Counted from the stretch's first letter, positions 10,401-22,590 are shown. The stretch: DNA of 64,000 nt from Perca fluviatilis (GCF_010015445.1 NC_053112.1:4647386-4711385), one strand, 5' to 3'. Numbers and translations are program-made. The notes: generated from the sequence alone by a model not told the origin.

Positions 10401-12060
10401 GACAAACAAGGATTCATGTTTAAATCTGATTAAATCTGGCTCTTCAACGTTTTTAAGCCACGGACCCCTTAACTGAAAGAGAGACGGTACAGGGACCCCC
10501 TACTACGTATATTATATCAAATGAAGTTGCATATTAAACTGGGCCTACAATAACGTGTAGGGCACACTAAAGCCTTTATACATACATTTTTTAATGCATA
10601 TAACACTAAGCCATTTAAATAATAATGGTAATCATGTTTTAATGTTAAACATACATGTAGCACAGTGAATCCTTATGAACTGGATCTATGGATGGCTACC
10701 TTACCTATGGTCCACTTATTCTAACTTTAATGTTTATATATTAGGATTTCCTGGCTCCAGTAACTGCAAGAGACAAACTGCAGGTTTGAACTTGTCTCTT
10801 CAGAAACCTGTGGGTGTGTTTTCATTCAGTCTGTAGTTCAGGATTAAAAGACTGCTGTCCACCAATCCAAACCAAGGGGGTAAGCTTCAATTCAGAACCT
10901 GAACCTCCTATGGCACCATTTTGATGCTACAAAGAGATCACCTCCCGTTAGCATTCCACTGACTGACATTTTTTTTTGGCGTCACTTTGACAGCGAATAA
11001 CTTTACATCTGAAGCGTTTAAAGACTCTATTTGTCCGTTGTTTATTTCTAAAGAAACACGGCGATGTATAAAAGGCTCCATTACCTTGTACCTCACGTTA
11101 TGGCTCCGTAGCAGATGTTTTTATAAAAATAGGCTAACGATTGGGTCATAACCACGAGACTTACTGTCACACAGTAGAGGAATTACCGTATAGTACAGGA
11201 GAAGCTCACAGGCAGTTTGGACTTCCATTAGCTATTTAAGTTTAATTACTAATGTTAACTAGCATGTTAGTGATCAGTAATTAGCCTGTGTCTATGTTAT
11301 CTCCTTACATATACCTACGCTCTCCGTCTCTGTAAGATTGGGAATGATTGAGATTTCTCTCGGCACAGCTACCAGAAGACTTCACACTTTCAGACAGGTT
11401 GCTCACGTCACATCTACGTTGTCTCTCTCAGTTGGAGGCTGCTCAGTAAATCAAGAAATCACCGGAAAAGTGCTTCTAATATCCTTCACTGGTCTCCGTC
11501 CAGAGACACGGGGTCTGTTGGTCCATTTTATATATGTCAATGATCCAAACCAACACACATTCACACTTTGGATACAATGAAGTTTGTGACCTGCCAATCA
11601 AAAAAGACCTCTCTGAGGAGTACAACACTGGCCCCGCCCCCCCAACATGGATTCTCCTAACTTTGTCTCCAGGTAAAGACTACAAACAGCTGTGGGCGTG
11701 TAGTTTTGTGCTGTAAGAGAGTAACCAGCCGATCAAGGTTCAGTCAGAGAGTTAAAAGCCTTCAGGCTGTAGGAGCCTGAAAGACACTCCCTCATTCCTC
11801 AGAAGTGAAGTGAATCAAATCTAACTTGTTTCCTGTTGATTAAATCTGACTTCACTGAACATATAGAGGCTCACCTTCGTGAAAAAGTCACAAATCACAG
11901 AATAATTAGTAAATTAATTAGTGAATATTCAGATCTACAAACAGTAAACACCATTGTTGACGTATATTATAAATCCCCCATATTTAAGGAGCGACAGCAG
12001 AGTGTCTTCATCAAAGGTATGTGATGTTACCTGTCAGGCTGCTCACCTGTTAAAGTCCCG
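10401..12060. other. Intergenic, no gene found
   Basis: At 10442-10500 TCTTCAACGTTTTTAAGCCA followed by CGGACCCCTT resembles the end of a common vertebrate interspersed repeat. The remainder holds only short frames without family resemblance. Confidence 0.4.
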
Positions 12061-12065
12061 TCCAG

Positions 12066-12398
12066 ATGAGGTCAGAGAGACCTCCTCCTCCTCCGTCTGC
12101 AGACTCTGACAGACGCTGCTGCTGTCTGTGTTCATCACTTCCTCACACCTTTAAATCCCAACCTAGAAATGTCAGTCTGACGTCAGAGCAGAGGGCCTGT
12201 CTGAGCTGTAGTTCTTCCTGTCAGAAGCAGCTGGCAGCGTTACAGAAGCTGTCAGTCAGCACTCTGATGGCAGCTGGAGACACTGACACAACTCCAAAGA
12301 GTCCAAACTGCAGGAAGACTGAAGCCCCAAAAGAAGAAGAAACAGAACAACAGATTCATTATAAAATGATGGAGGAACAACAGTCTATAAACTCATGA
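12066..12398 (+). other. Unrecognised 110-codon open frame
   Basis: The frame encodes a Pro-rich start (RPPPPPSAD), a Cys cluster (RRCCCLCSS) and a Lys/Glu-rich, Gln-rich tail (EAPKEEETEQQ). No domain is recognised. There is no obvious splice or promoter context. It may be a chance frame in a CT-rich region. Confidence 0.2.
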
Positions 12399-13102
12399 CA
12401 GCAAACTAAAACTACAGTGGACCAGCCGGGTCAACACTAATGTAAACACTACAACACTAACACGCTCACTTCTGTTGTCACTCATTTCCGTTATATTTGT
12501 GTCATGGCTTTTGCCTTTCTCTTGAACAGTCTGGGCCACCGTACAATCTGCATCAACAGAGAGTGGTGGCATGAAACTAACCAACAGATATCTGACATAC
12601 ATCTACAGTCAAACTGTCTCTTTATTAATATTAATTACATAACAACAACAATCTATGTTTTGGTGCCTGAGTTGTAAGGATCATTTTACATTTTCCAAGT
12701 CTTAATATATAAATATATATTTGTAAGCCACTGTCTGTGGGCGCCTGCCCCCTGGAGATACCTCTCTACACTGCTCCGGGACTCTGTTGTGTGTCTGATG
12801 TGTTGGGGGGTAGAGCTGAGAGACAGAAGAACTGGACGCTGGCTTCAGGATTGTGGCTGAGACCTTTATCTGGTTTGTATTGTCTCACAGTGAATGCTGG
12901 CTTCAGCATCCTTTATGGAGTAGTGCAAAATACGCTTACTTTTTTAGAATTAAATCCACAACACAATCTAAACTTGAAAATAATACATAGTTTATGAATT
13001 ATTAAATCAAATATTAAGTCAACTTAAATGCTGATGCTTTTACATCAGTAAATACATTAATCTAATTTGCATTGCTTGTCACCACAAACTGTAGCTTGAT
13101 GC
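12399..13102. other. Intergenic, no gene found
   Basis: Only short frames and AT-rich sequence. It ends at the TTAA target of the Kolobok-like element. Confidence 0.4.
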
Positions 13103-13106
13103 TTAA

Positions 13107-14834
13107 AGGGGTGATAGAATGATTATATAGGGTATTTCACACTGTTCCTTATGGTCTCCTAATGGGGTATGTAACATTAGTTGGGCTGAAAATGGCCTGG
13201 TTGATATTTTACTGGCCCTTATGCATCCCTGTGTTTTGGCCCTATTTGTAACAAGAGCTTTTCTTCCAAATATGGTATGGTCATAAATATTTAGATGAGC
13301 TGCGCGCTGATTGGTTGAGCGACTTGCCATACGCACATATTAGAGACGCGCTGATTGGTTGAGCGAATCCGCCACACACATACATTAGAGAAGCGACAGA
13401 ATCTCATATTCCAGACACTGCAATGTTTCATTACCAAATTCACTTCTGAGACTTTTTAAGCGAGAAATCAACTATATAAAGCTGAAATATGGGCGCGTTT
13501 TACAAAATTTGATGGCTAATTGCAAATTTGGAAAGACGTGTCGGACTTTAGGAGCTCCACACAGTCTGACAAGGCGCGGCAGCCTGCTGGGCTCCATACC
13601 CAGGGCAAAGTCACCCTTGTGGATACTGCACTAGGGGCTCCGCCGCCAGCTACCGGCATAACTATAATATATATACGGTTTGAATTTTCGTCACGCCACT
13701 TTGATTTTAAGGCATTTTTATGAACGCGGGTACGTCTTTTGTAGGACCAGCAGCTGCTTGCTATATGTCCCATTCATTACAATGGGGAAATACCGCAGCT
13801 AGCTAGCTACATTGTCGCCATAACTAAATTATATTTACAGTTTGAATTTCCGTCAGCCATACAACATCATTCCCCAATGTCTTATAAAGCTAACCGTTGT
13901 GTCCGATTTGATTTTAAGGCATTTTTATGAACGCTGTAGGCGCTCTTTGTAGGACCGGCGAGCGCTGCCGCTCATATGTCCCATTCATAACAATGGGGAA
14001 ATACCGCAGCTTGCTCACTTTCCGCATAACTAAAGTATATTTACAGTTTGAATTCTCGGCCCCCCGCATGAATATTACAGGTTCCTCAAGGTCTTACAAA
14101 GCTTAGCTAACACTTGTCCAATTTCGGATTTCAATTGAATGTATTTTTTGTGAATGTCAGAGTTAGGAGGAGGCTAGCTAGCTCTCATTGATGGACTCCA
14201 TCTCACCGCGGCTCTATCAATGAGACTCGCGGACAAGAGTGCGTTATTCCCCGATTGTTTGTTTAAATAACTCAACACACATACCCATTATAAGATTAAC
14301 TGGAACCTGCGGGCTGCGGTAAAAGATTGCGGGCGTACAAGCTCGCTGACACTCGCGGTCAGGGCGTGCATGTAGCAACCCAGGCAGCACCAAACCGGCA
14401 CTAAACTCCGACACACAGTCGGAGAAAATTTGCAATTAGCCATCCTTTCGTAAAGCGGCCCATATTTGAGCTTTATATGGTTGATTTCTGGCGCAAAAAA
14501 AGTTTCAGAAGTGAATTTTGTAATGGAATAGCAGAGACTCGTGCGACCTAGCTAGATTCAGAAGACTACCTGATCTCAGGTCAGTTGTGTAGCCTATGTA
14601 AATGTTGGGGCTGACTGTTCTCTTAAGGTTCCGGATTTTGAGACGCTTGCGGTAAGCAACTAGCTTTGTTGGGATTCGCGTTTTCCGCTTTCGGTGTAGT
14701 CTCCAAAATATGAGATTTTCATAGTAAAGGGGTGTCAGTGGGACTTTGAGCTTCTATGTATGTCCTATTTACCCACCGAACTGTCGTTATTCAACTATGA
14801 CAGGGTAAAATCGGTTTTGCATTCTATCACCCCT
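13107..14834. mobile_element. Kolobok-like non-autonomous element A
   Basis: A perfect 15-bp inverted repeat AGGGGTGATAGAATG/CATTCTATCACCCCT is flanked by TTAA on both sides (13103-13106, 14835-14838). TTAA targets with 5'-RRG ends are the Kolobok hallmark; piggyBac ends begin CCY. Subterminal arms (13448-13530 and 14425-14530) are inverted copies of each other. Three diverged internal units recur about every 170-200 bp near 13658, 13826 and 14024 (CATAACTA.. TTTGAATT). No transposase is present. Confidence 0.75.
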
Positions 14835-14838
14835 TTAA

Positions 14839-15487
14839 AGAAACTCAATGTGTGAACAAATTAACTTAACGGGTGGTTTTGAATTTATGTTTTTCAATAA
14901 TTTAGGCCACCCCACCGGTTAACCTGTTTACCTTTATGGAGTAGTGGAAAACACTGTTTGAAAAACGACCTACAGGCACGAAACTGGAAACCTATGGTGT
15001 CCTGTAAAAGGACAAGTGTGAATTGCTGAACTCTCCTGTAATAGACATAACAGCAGTGACTCCTGGTGGTTTACTCATGACCTTACACGTATGCAGATAG
15101 TTGGTGGCTGTAATCGTTCCTTCAGTCCATACTGACTGGGAAGTGATCCAGGGATTGACGCTAACTTGTCTCCTATGTAATTATTTATACTTTTATTTAC
15201 AGTTTTAAACTGTATATGGTTCAAGGTAAATTTATTGTCAGTGTTTAACATGCAGCTGTATTCTCTTCATGCTACACAAGAAAAACATCATAATCAGTAG
15301 TGCATTTCTGTAGTGCATTTTCTGAAGGTGCATAAGGAGGAATGGCGCAGGTTTAATTTCAACATGGGGGAAGAGACACATTGTGACTGGGGGGTCTGGG
15401 TTCGTCCCCAAAAAAATTTTTAAAACGTCAAACAATCATTTCCAGCATTCTTGGGATTTTTTATGTAACAATTCATGCAAATGCATT

Positions 15488-15488
<1 letters not shown>
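14839..15488. other. Intergenic, no gene found
   Basis: No supported frame, RNA or element boundary. Unique-looking sequence up to the ATT repeat. Confidence 0.4.

Positions 15489-15546
<58 letters not shown>
15489..15546. repeat. (ATT)n microsatellite
   Basis: About 19 uninterrupted ATT units. The leucine/isoleucine-rich frame across it is an artefact. Confidence 0.97.
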
Positions 15547-15550
<4 letters not shown>

Positions 15551-15619
15551 CTCCTGTACTGTTCAAAACGTTCTCCTTCTTTAAAAAACTAGAAACGCTA
15601 GAAAAGAGATGTGTGCTGC

Positions 15620-15960
15620 AGGGTTAAAGGTATAGTAAGTGATGTTAATCCAATACACTGTCAAATTCAGTTAAAATCTCCTCACGGTCACCTAACTCTT
15701 GGTCTTGCTTTGTCTGACTCTCCTCCAAAGCACGCTGGAGGAAGGTCTAACTAGTCCACATAGCATTCTGGGATGGGAGGAAAACGTGCTCTGTTTTTTT
15801 GGTATTTCTTTAAACCAATCACAATCGTCTTGGGAGAAAAGCCCCACAGATAGTCTAGCTAGCTGTCTGGATTTACCCTGGGGGATCTGCGTGCATGTGG
15901 TGACGCAAAAGTGTGTGAAAACCGATGTAGTATACACACCAGGCAGCTAGGTGGTAGTGT
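15620..15960. repeat. Interspersed repeat of a common fish type
   Basis: The central part (CATTCTGGGATGGGAGGAAA, then CCAATCACAATCGTCTTGGG) resembles widely dispersed fish non-autonomous repeats. Boundaries were not resolved. No frame is credible on either strand. Confidence 0.4.
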
Positions 15961-16047
15961 GAAGCATGGCCACACAACACCACCAAGTCTGTGCACCTGC
16001 ATAGAACCTTCCTTCTACTTCTCTCCCTAGTAGCGCAAAACCAAAAC

Positions 16048-16134
16048 ATGGTGAAGCGAAAAACAAAAGCTGACAATTTTGTCTGGACAGATGAGGAGGT
16101 GGAGTTATTGCTCCAAACAACCTTAGATTACAAA
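16048..16134 (+). pseudogene. Myb/SANT-like domain fragment
   Basis: 29 codons: MVKRKTKADNFVWTDEEVEL and LLQTTLDYK. This is the start of a Myb/SANT-like trihelix domain of the kind found in fish transposon-associated proteins. It then loses similarity and hits a stop at about 16183. It is probably a transposon-gene relic. Confidence 0.45.
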
Positions 16135-17096
16135 GGCACAACAGGGCGTGGACTGGGAGTCCTGCCAATTCTCCTAGGCCCTTAGAGAACACTTGGGTAA
16201 CAAAAACCTGACAACCTGGCGAAGGTGCGTATGTATGACATGTCAATTCGTATGCCATTTTGGCGTGTCATCAAGACGCATAATTGCTTTTTAGCGTGTT
16301 TATCAACGCTGTTTGGCCTCCATTGACTTACATTACCTTGCAATTGCGTGTGAATTTACGCTGTAGCGAGTAGTAACACAGGACTTTCACCCAGGAGACC
16401 GGGGATCGTGTCCCACGTGTCACGTTTCTTAAACTTAACCGTTGCTTTCTTCTTTTCCGAAACCCAGCCGCGCTGCATTTTGACGGGGTTGGGTTTCTGG
16501 CGAACCTTAGAATTTTTTCCCAGTGAACCAAACCCTACGCTTGCACTCGGCACGCTACGCTGGTCACCGTAATGACGGCGCCGTTGATTACGGGAAGGTG
16601 TTTACGTAGGTGGAGCGTTCAATGCAGTAGGCTGTGAGAAAGTGGACATGGAACTGGTGAGCAGAAAAAGTTGTTGTTTGGCAGTACTTTCAGTCAAAAG
16701 AAGGCCATTCAAGTCCAGCTACATGTTCAATCTGGTCAATGCTGATTGGTCTGGTGGTGGCGAGGACCCTAAACTATACACAACATGGCCGCTGTTACAA
16801 CATCTGGTCTGAAACATGTGAAAGAATACGAGTTGTGCATGACGGAATCTCCAGACAGCAGCCAGAATGCAGCAACTTCAGGTACGGCAAAGGAAGGACA
16901 GTCCCTGTTTACTTCATTCATGTGTTTACTGGGTTCATGGACTGAGGATGGGAGGAGGAGTCAGCAGAACCTTAACCAGCAAAAAAAAATTTCCCGATGA
17001 GGCAAAACTTTAACGAGTGTTTTAAATAGTTGAGTTTTGAGTCAGTGGATGTGAAGTTGAGGGCTGGAGGTTCAGAGAGGTCAGAGAGGGCGAGCT
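16135..17096. other. Non-coding with a MITE-like segment
   Basis: 16350-16420 (GCGAGTAGTAAC..GGAGACCGGGGATCG) shares phrases with the hAT MITE at 41627-42110 (GCGAGTAGCGAGTAG, GGAGACCGGGGATCG). This is likely a diverged relative. Nothing else is recognised. Confidence 0.4.
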
Positions 17097-17354
17097 GTAG
17101 AACATTTCCGTGAACTCCTGAATTCCGTGAAGAATCTGAAGCATCACTCGGGTCTCCTGGATCTCCACGCCGCCACGCTCGGTCACAAAAAGCAGCGCCT
17201 GCAGGAGCTCGAGGCCACATCGTACTACGGCAGACTGATCTGGAAGATCGAGGATTTCGGCAACAGGAGGGAAGCTGAGGTCAAAGGTCAGGTGCCGTGT
17301 CTGAGAAGGGTGCCCTTCCAAACTGGACGCTGTGGCTACAAAATGGCCTCCAAC
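17097..17354 (+). pseudogene. TRAF-like fragment: coiled-coil end plus start of MATH domain
   Basis: The frame reads VEHFRELLNSVKNLKHHSG, a coiled-coil-like stretch with LGHKKQRLQELEATSY, then YGRLIWKIEDFGNRREAEVK and GRCGYKMASN. The pattern 'Y.G.LIWKI.DF..+R.EA..G........F.T.RCGYKM' is the opening of TRAF MATH domains, which bind TNF-receptor tails. The following YLNGDG block is missing: similarity stops at 17354 in unrelated sequence. Two stops at 17052-17060 lie just upstream. No RING or zinc fingers are seen. It is a truncated relic or an isolated exon piece. Confidence 0.55.
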
Positions 17355-17635
17355 CACTGCTCTATGTTATCGTGTGAAGGATTACATTTATTGTACTTTG
17401 GCGCGATCACTTCGTTAGTTCGGGAAGGATTTTCAAAAGATGCCATTAGAATAATTTGAAGGGAGTAAAAAAACATCTATACCTATCTCTAAAGGAGTAG
17501 TTTGACATTTTGGGAAACATTGTCTTTCTTTCTGAGTTAGATGTTGAGATTGATAACTCTCTTATATCACCAACATTTACAGACGCTTCCTGTAAGTTTC
17601 AGGATCATCTCAGAGATGTTTAATGGAGCTCTGAC

Positions 17636-18245
17636 TCCAACAACTGACTCCAGCTGTAATAACTTAAGACATATTTTATGCCCGTTATCCTAAGATCATG
17701 ACTTAACCCTCGTGTTGTCTTCCCGTCGGCAACTTTTTGTTTTTTCTGGGTCAAGATTTTTTGTTCTTTTTTGACACTTTTCCCAATGTTTTTAGCAATT
17801 TCCTTCCAGGTTTTCCCCGCATTTTTGAAGCTTTTTTTTCAACGTTCTTTTGTCATTTTTCTTCCTCAAATGCTATAAAATTAAATAAAAAAACACAAAT
17901 TCAATAAAAGTAGTGAACTGATCATTTATTTTACTTGTGAAGAGTAATGGTTGTATGGAACCATCCACGTTAGTTTCTTTGACAGTTTTGGTTGAAAGAA
18001 ACCCACATTTCTGATATAGAAACTTTTAAAAAATGTGTCACATTTTACCCGAGGACAACAGGACGGTTTATTATCTGAGAATAACCAGGGTTAGGGGAAC
18101 TACTTTGAAAGCAGCTTTCGGAAGCTACCAATGACTTCACACTGGAATAAGTTGAAAGTACGGCAAAGCTACTGTCAGAGGAATCTAGTTTAACTTTCAC
18201 ACCTATAGTTCGGTAGACTTGGTGCAACTCGGGGTAACTCATAAC
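17636..18245 (+). repeat. Inverted repeat arm 1, containing a piggyBac-like MITE
   Basis: Matches 46893-47450 in reverse complement (GACTCCAGCTGTAAT, GATCATGACTTAACCCT, CTTTGAAAGCAGCTTTCGGA). Within it, 17707-18067 begins CCCTCGTGTTGTCTTCCCGT after TTAA (17703-17706) and ends with a diverged copy (GAGGACAACAGGACGG, TTTA). This fits a piggyBac-type MITE. Homology extends beyond the MITE on both sides, so a larger segment was duplicated. Confidence 0.75.
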
Positions 18246-18910
18246 TTCATTTATTAATATCAGGGAACATGCAGTTACCCGGTAACTAGACCACCAACTA
18301 CCACTTACCTGGAGCCAGTAGTGGTGCCCTTAAGTATACTGCATTCTCTTACCAACATTGATTAACGAAATAATAAATCAAATAAAACCCTGGTGAAATA
18401 AAACCCTCATTAAAACATATGAACGCATGAATGGATATGAATGCATGCTTGGGAGACGTCAGGTTATAGAAAGATTTTGCTGACAGATTCTATTCTATCT
18501 TAATGTAGAATATGCTACGTATGAATTCCACATAATAAATTGCCTGGATTGTATTTACAGTCATGTAAATAGTAGATACATGTAGTAAATGTAATGGTGT
18601 TGGTGATGAGTGGTGTTATGTTTGCTCAGCTGATCCCCCAGGTTCACCTCTCTCTGAACCTTGTAAGTTTGTTTATTTATTATAGTTATTGGTGGTAGTA
18701 ATAGTATTAGTTTTAGTAGTAGATGTAGTAGTGGGCTATAAATGCATATTAATAAAGCTATGATAATCTGTTATAGTTCAAGATTATGTAAATACACTCA
18801 GAATATGACCTCACACGTCCATTCATTGTAAAACTACGACTCTCAACCTCATTCTCGATCGTTTCACTCATTTTATTGAACTCCACTAATCTGGTTCTAC
18901 TCTGTGCTTG
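18246..18910. other. Intergenic, no gene found
   Basis: AT-rich, with a TAGTAGTAG-like tract near 18710-18730. No frame is supported. Confidence 0.4.
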
Positions 18911-19382
18911 AATACAGCTGCAGGTGAAGGGACATCTAGGATCACAGCTAGAACAACAACCAGTGAAACACAGACACAGAGCCTGCAGCAGGTAAGTCTA
19001 TTTAATAATCTTTATTTTACTTTACACTTAAAAGCATACAAAACAATGATTTATTTACACCTAATGCCAATTTCAAATGTTTTAATAATTGTTTACTCAT
19101 CACTGTTCACTGATTTTGTTAAAGGGGTGATAGAATGATTATATAGGGTATTTTACACTGTTCCTTAAAGTCTCCTAATGGGGTATGTAACATTGGTTGG
19201 GCTGAAAATTGCCCGAATGCTATTTTATTAGGCCCTTAACTACCCTGTGAATATGGCTCTATTTGGAACAAGAGCTTTTCTTTCAAATATGGTATGCTCA
19301 TGAATATTCAGAATGAGCTACGCGCTGATTGGTTTGAGCAAACTACATAGAAACACATGGGAGACTCGACAGCAGGTCTCAC

Positions 19383-19906
19383 TAGAGCTGTAATCGGGCC
19401 TTAAAAGTACGGCCCGAAAAGGCCCGAGCCCGACAGAGTTCGGCCCGAGCCCGACCCGTACATTTTGATTGACAGCTTTTTAAAAGCCCGAACCCATTTA
19501 CAGCCCGACTGTAAAGGCTGTCTATCATTAGAGTGTCGGACAGGCACACGCACCACTCGGCGGAAAAGGGAGAGAAAGAAAAAAGAGACTGCGCCGCACG
19601 CACACAGCTTTGTCTTTCGTAAAAAATGAGTCATTTATACATTTTTTAACATAATTTATTCATGAATAAAGGAGGCTATAGGCCACTTGGAAGTTGGAAC
19701 ATAGAAATTAATTAAGTCCTCCGTTTCACCTCCTCAGGATCCATTTTCACGCTAATCGAAACGCATCACCTGACCGCTCATATACCATGCAGGCCGAAGC
19801 GCAAGCCCGAGCCCGGCCCGAGCCCGTGAAAAATAATAGAAATTAAGCCCGAACCCGACCCAACCCGTCGGGTCCCGTCGGGTTCGGGCAAAGATCTTCA
19901 GCTCTA
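19383..19906. mobile_element. hAT MITE nested in Kolobok-like element B
   Basis: Perfect 8-bp termini TAGAGCTG/CAGCTCTA and a perfect 8-bp target-site duplication GGTCTCAC (19375-19382, 19907-19914). Both ends are rich in GGCCCGA/CCCGAGCC motifs. 524 bp, no coding capacity. It inserted after the host element, which in copy A lacks it. Confidence 0.9.
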
Positions 19907-20349
19907 GGTCTCACTGCAAAGTTATACATTGTTTGTCGGGCTATTACGTTATTAAATTCACTTCTGAGACTTTTTTAAGCGAGAAATCAACTATATAAAG
20001 CTCAAATATGGGACGTTTTACGAAAATTGATGGCTTATTGCAAATTTGGAAAGACTGTGTTGCTGCCTCGCTGCACAGCCTGCCTTCCTTTACACAACCC
20101 GGCCTGCTCTGAGCTCGATTGAGCTCTGTTACGGCTTGCAGCCCACAGCACTCCATACCCGCGCAAAGTCACTGTTTTTTGGATAATGGACTACTAAACG
20201 CTGGTGCTCTGACAGAGCTCCAGGGCCTGCAGCTCCCCTCTTCCTGCTAGCTAAATGGCCCGTGTGTGAGAGTGATAGCGCGGTCAGCGAGCTTGTTACA
20301 CCAGCAATCTCTTACAACAGTTCCAGTTAATCTTGGCTGGCTGTCAGCA

Positions 20350-20880
20350 TAACTAGCTATATTTACAGTTTGAATTTTGTCACGCCACTTATACAACATA
20401 TCTCTAAAGGTCTTATAAAGCTAACAACGGTGTCCGATTTCAAGTTAATGAATTTTTGTGAAGATTAGGGGTTTCGTTATCTATGACTGTCCCTTCAATC
20501 CTAGCTATGTGTGGCTAGCTACAAATCACAGATAGTTAGCCTCATTTTTGGCGTAATTTCTGTATATTTACAGTTTGAATTCCATCACGCCACTTATACA
20601 ACATCTCCCTAAAGGTCTTATAAAGCTAACAACGGTGTCTGATTTCAAGTTAATTAATTTTTGTGAACAGTGGGGGTTTCGTTAGCTATGACTGTCCCTT
20701 CAATCCTAGCTATGTGTAGCTAGCTACAAATCACGGATAGTTAGCTTCATTTTTGGCGTAATTTCTGTATATTTACAGTTTGAATTTCATCACGCCACTT
20801 ATACAACATCTCCCTAAATGTCTTATAAAGCTAACAACGGTGTCCGATTTCAAGTTAATGAATATTTGTGAATTTCAGAG
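20350..20880. repeat. Three tandem ~206-bp units inside Kolobok-like element B
   Basis: TATATTTACAGTTTGAATT..CACGCCACTTATACAACAT..CTTATAAAGCTAACAACGG recurs near 20358, 20564 and 20770. Units 2 and 3 are more alike than unit 1. Element A has diverged versions of the same module. Confidence 0.85.
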
Positions 20881-22204
20881 GAATTCTAGGAGGAGCTAGC
20901 TCTCATTGATAGAGCTACATCCAGCAGCAGGCTCTATCAATGAGACTCGCGGACAAGCGGCGTTTATTTCCCCAATCGTTTGTTTAAATAACTCAACACA
21001 TTATAATTACACACATTAAAAGATTAACTGAAACCTGTGGTAAGAGAATGCTGGCGTAACAAGCTCGCTGACCGTGCTTTCACTCACATACACCGGGCAT
21101 TTAGCTAGCAGGAAGAGGGGAGCTGCAGGCCCTGGAGCTCTGTCAGAGCACCAACGTGTAGTAGTCCATTATCCAAAATCCGGTGACTTTGCGCGTGTAT
21201 GGAGTGCTGTGGGCTGCCAGTCGTGACGGAGCTCCAAGTACCTCAGAGCAGGCCGGGGTGTGTGAAGGAAGGCAGGCTGGGCGGCGAGGCAGCAACACAG
21301 GCAGCACCGGCAGCTGAATTCCGACACACAGTTGGACAAAATTTGCAATTAGCCATCCATTTTCGTTAAACGGCCCATGTTTGAGCCTTACATAGTTGAT
21401 TTCTTGCATAAAAAAGTTTCAGAAGTGAATTTTGTAATGGAATAGCAGAGATCTGCGTGACCTAGATTCAGAAGACTAACTGATCTCAGGTCAGTTGTGT
21501 AGCCTATGTAAATGTTGGGGCGTGACCGTTCTCTTAATACACCCATGGGCTGACAAAGGTTCCGGTTTTTGGGAGGTTGACGTCAACTTCCAGCTTTGTT
21601 GGGATTTGCCCATTTTCAGCAGCAGTTTCAAAATATGAAATTTTCATAGTAAAGGGGTGTCAGTGGGACTTTGAGCTTCTATGTATGTCCTATTTACCCA
21701 CCGAACTGTCGTTATTCAACTATGACAGGGTAAAATTGGTTTTGCATTCTATCACCCCTTTAAAAAGATTATGATTAAGATGTATTTACTGCCTGTTGTA
21801 TTATGACTCACAAGATCAGTGATAAATCTCAACATATGAACAAGAGAGAAAATCTGTCAGTGTATTGCCTATTGCCATCATGTATCTGTATTAAAAGATT
21901 AACATCAATTGTATGTATTTGCCTTCAGATGAAGGAGCAACAGAAACAACCGGTCCTGCTTCTACAATACAGCCTGCAGACACCCTATCCCCCACAACAA
22001 GTTCTGATATCCATGAGTCCGTCAGGGTAGAACCTATTGATCCTGCTGACTGGCCAACCCTGTCTGACACGTGAGGACTGAATTAGTCAGTAGAGGACTA
22101 TATCATACCAATCCAGATTTCACCTTTCCCAAACAACAGGATGGACGAAGGATAAATCTTATTTTCATTTATTTGACAGGAACAGAGCAGAATGTATAAA
22201 TGAG

Positions 22205-22590
22205 GGGCACATTTAAGCCACATGGATAATTCAGTTGTTGTTGGAGTTTGTAAAGTTCCAAAGTGACTAAAAATAAAAATGTTCTGAGACTATTATATTG
22301 CCTGTAGTTCATGTATCAAATATGAATGGATGTGGTTTAAAGTGGCCCGAGATTATAGTTTACCTGTCCAGCCTGGAACACTGCATTTATGACCATGGTT
22401 CATTTTCAATATCCTTGAAAAACTTCCAAACGTTCTTCTTTGCAATTCCCCTGGAAGTGCACAGAGCAGCGCACAGCTAAACTAGAGTCTGAGATCCATG
22501 CAACCTATATTCAGAACACCAGCTTGGGTCAGACCATTTTGGGGCGGGACAAAGGTACAGACCAGAGCCAAATAAGGTACAGCCACCGAG
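22205..22590. other. Non-coding, nothing recognised
   Basis: No frame or repeat boundary is supported between the hAT-like pseudogene and the Kolobok-like fragment. Confidence 0.35.

Larger units (their letters stand above)
19123..21759. mobile_element. Kolobok-like non-autonomous element B
   Basis: Same 15-bp termini as element A, with TTAA at 19119-19122 and 21760-21763. Inverted subterminal arms lie at 19956-20050 and 21340-21440. It is longer than A because of a nested hAT MITE and an internal triplication. It lies inside the apparent intron of the hAT/ZMYM1-like pseudogene. Confidence 0.78.
18917..22204 (+). pseudogene. hAT transposase / ZMYM1-like N-terminal remnant, spliced and broken
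   Basis: A putative first exon (18917-18991; acceptor TACAG, donor GTAAGT) encodes GEGTSRITARTTTSETQTQS. A second (from 21929, acceptor TTCAG) encodes EGATETTGPASTIQPAD and ends VEPIDPADWPTLSDT. After a one-base frame slip the sequence continues VRTELVSRGLYHTNPDFTFP and KQQDGRR. 'DPADWP.L.D.VR.ELV.RG....DFTFPK..DGRR' is the run-in to the TTF-type zinc finger of ZMYM1-like hAT-derived proteins. Similarity is lost after that, with a stop near 22200. A Kolobok-like element occupies the intron, and the exon phases do not join. The name is by motif memory only. Confidence 0.5.

Noticed and set aside
15383..15592. Leucine-rich hydrophobic frame resembling a membrane segment
   Set aside because: Comes from the (ATT)n microsatellite.
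17022..17357. 111-codon minus-strand frame
   Set aside because: Antisense to the TRAF-like MATH fragment, which has the recognisable motif.
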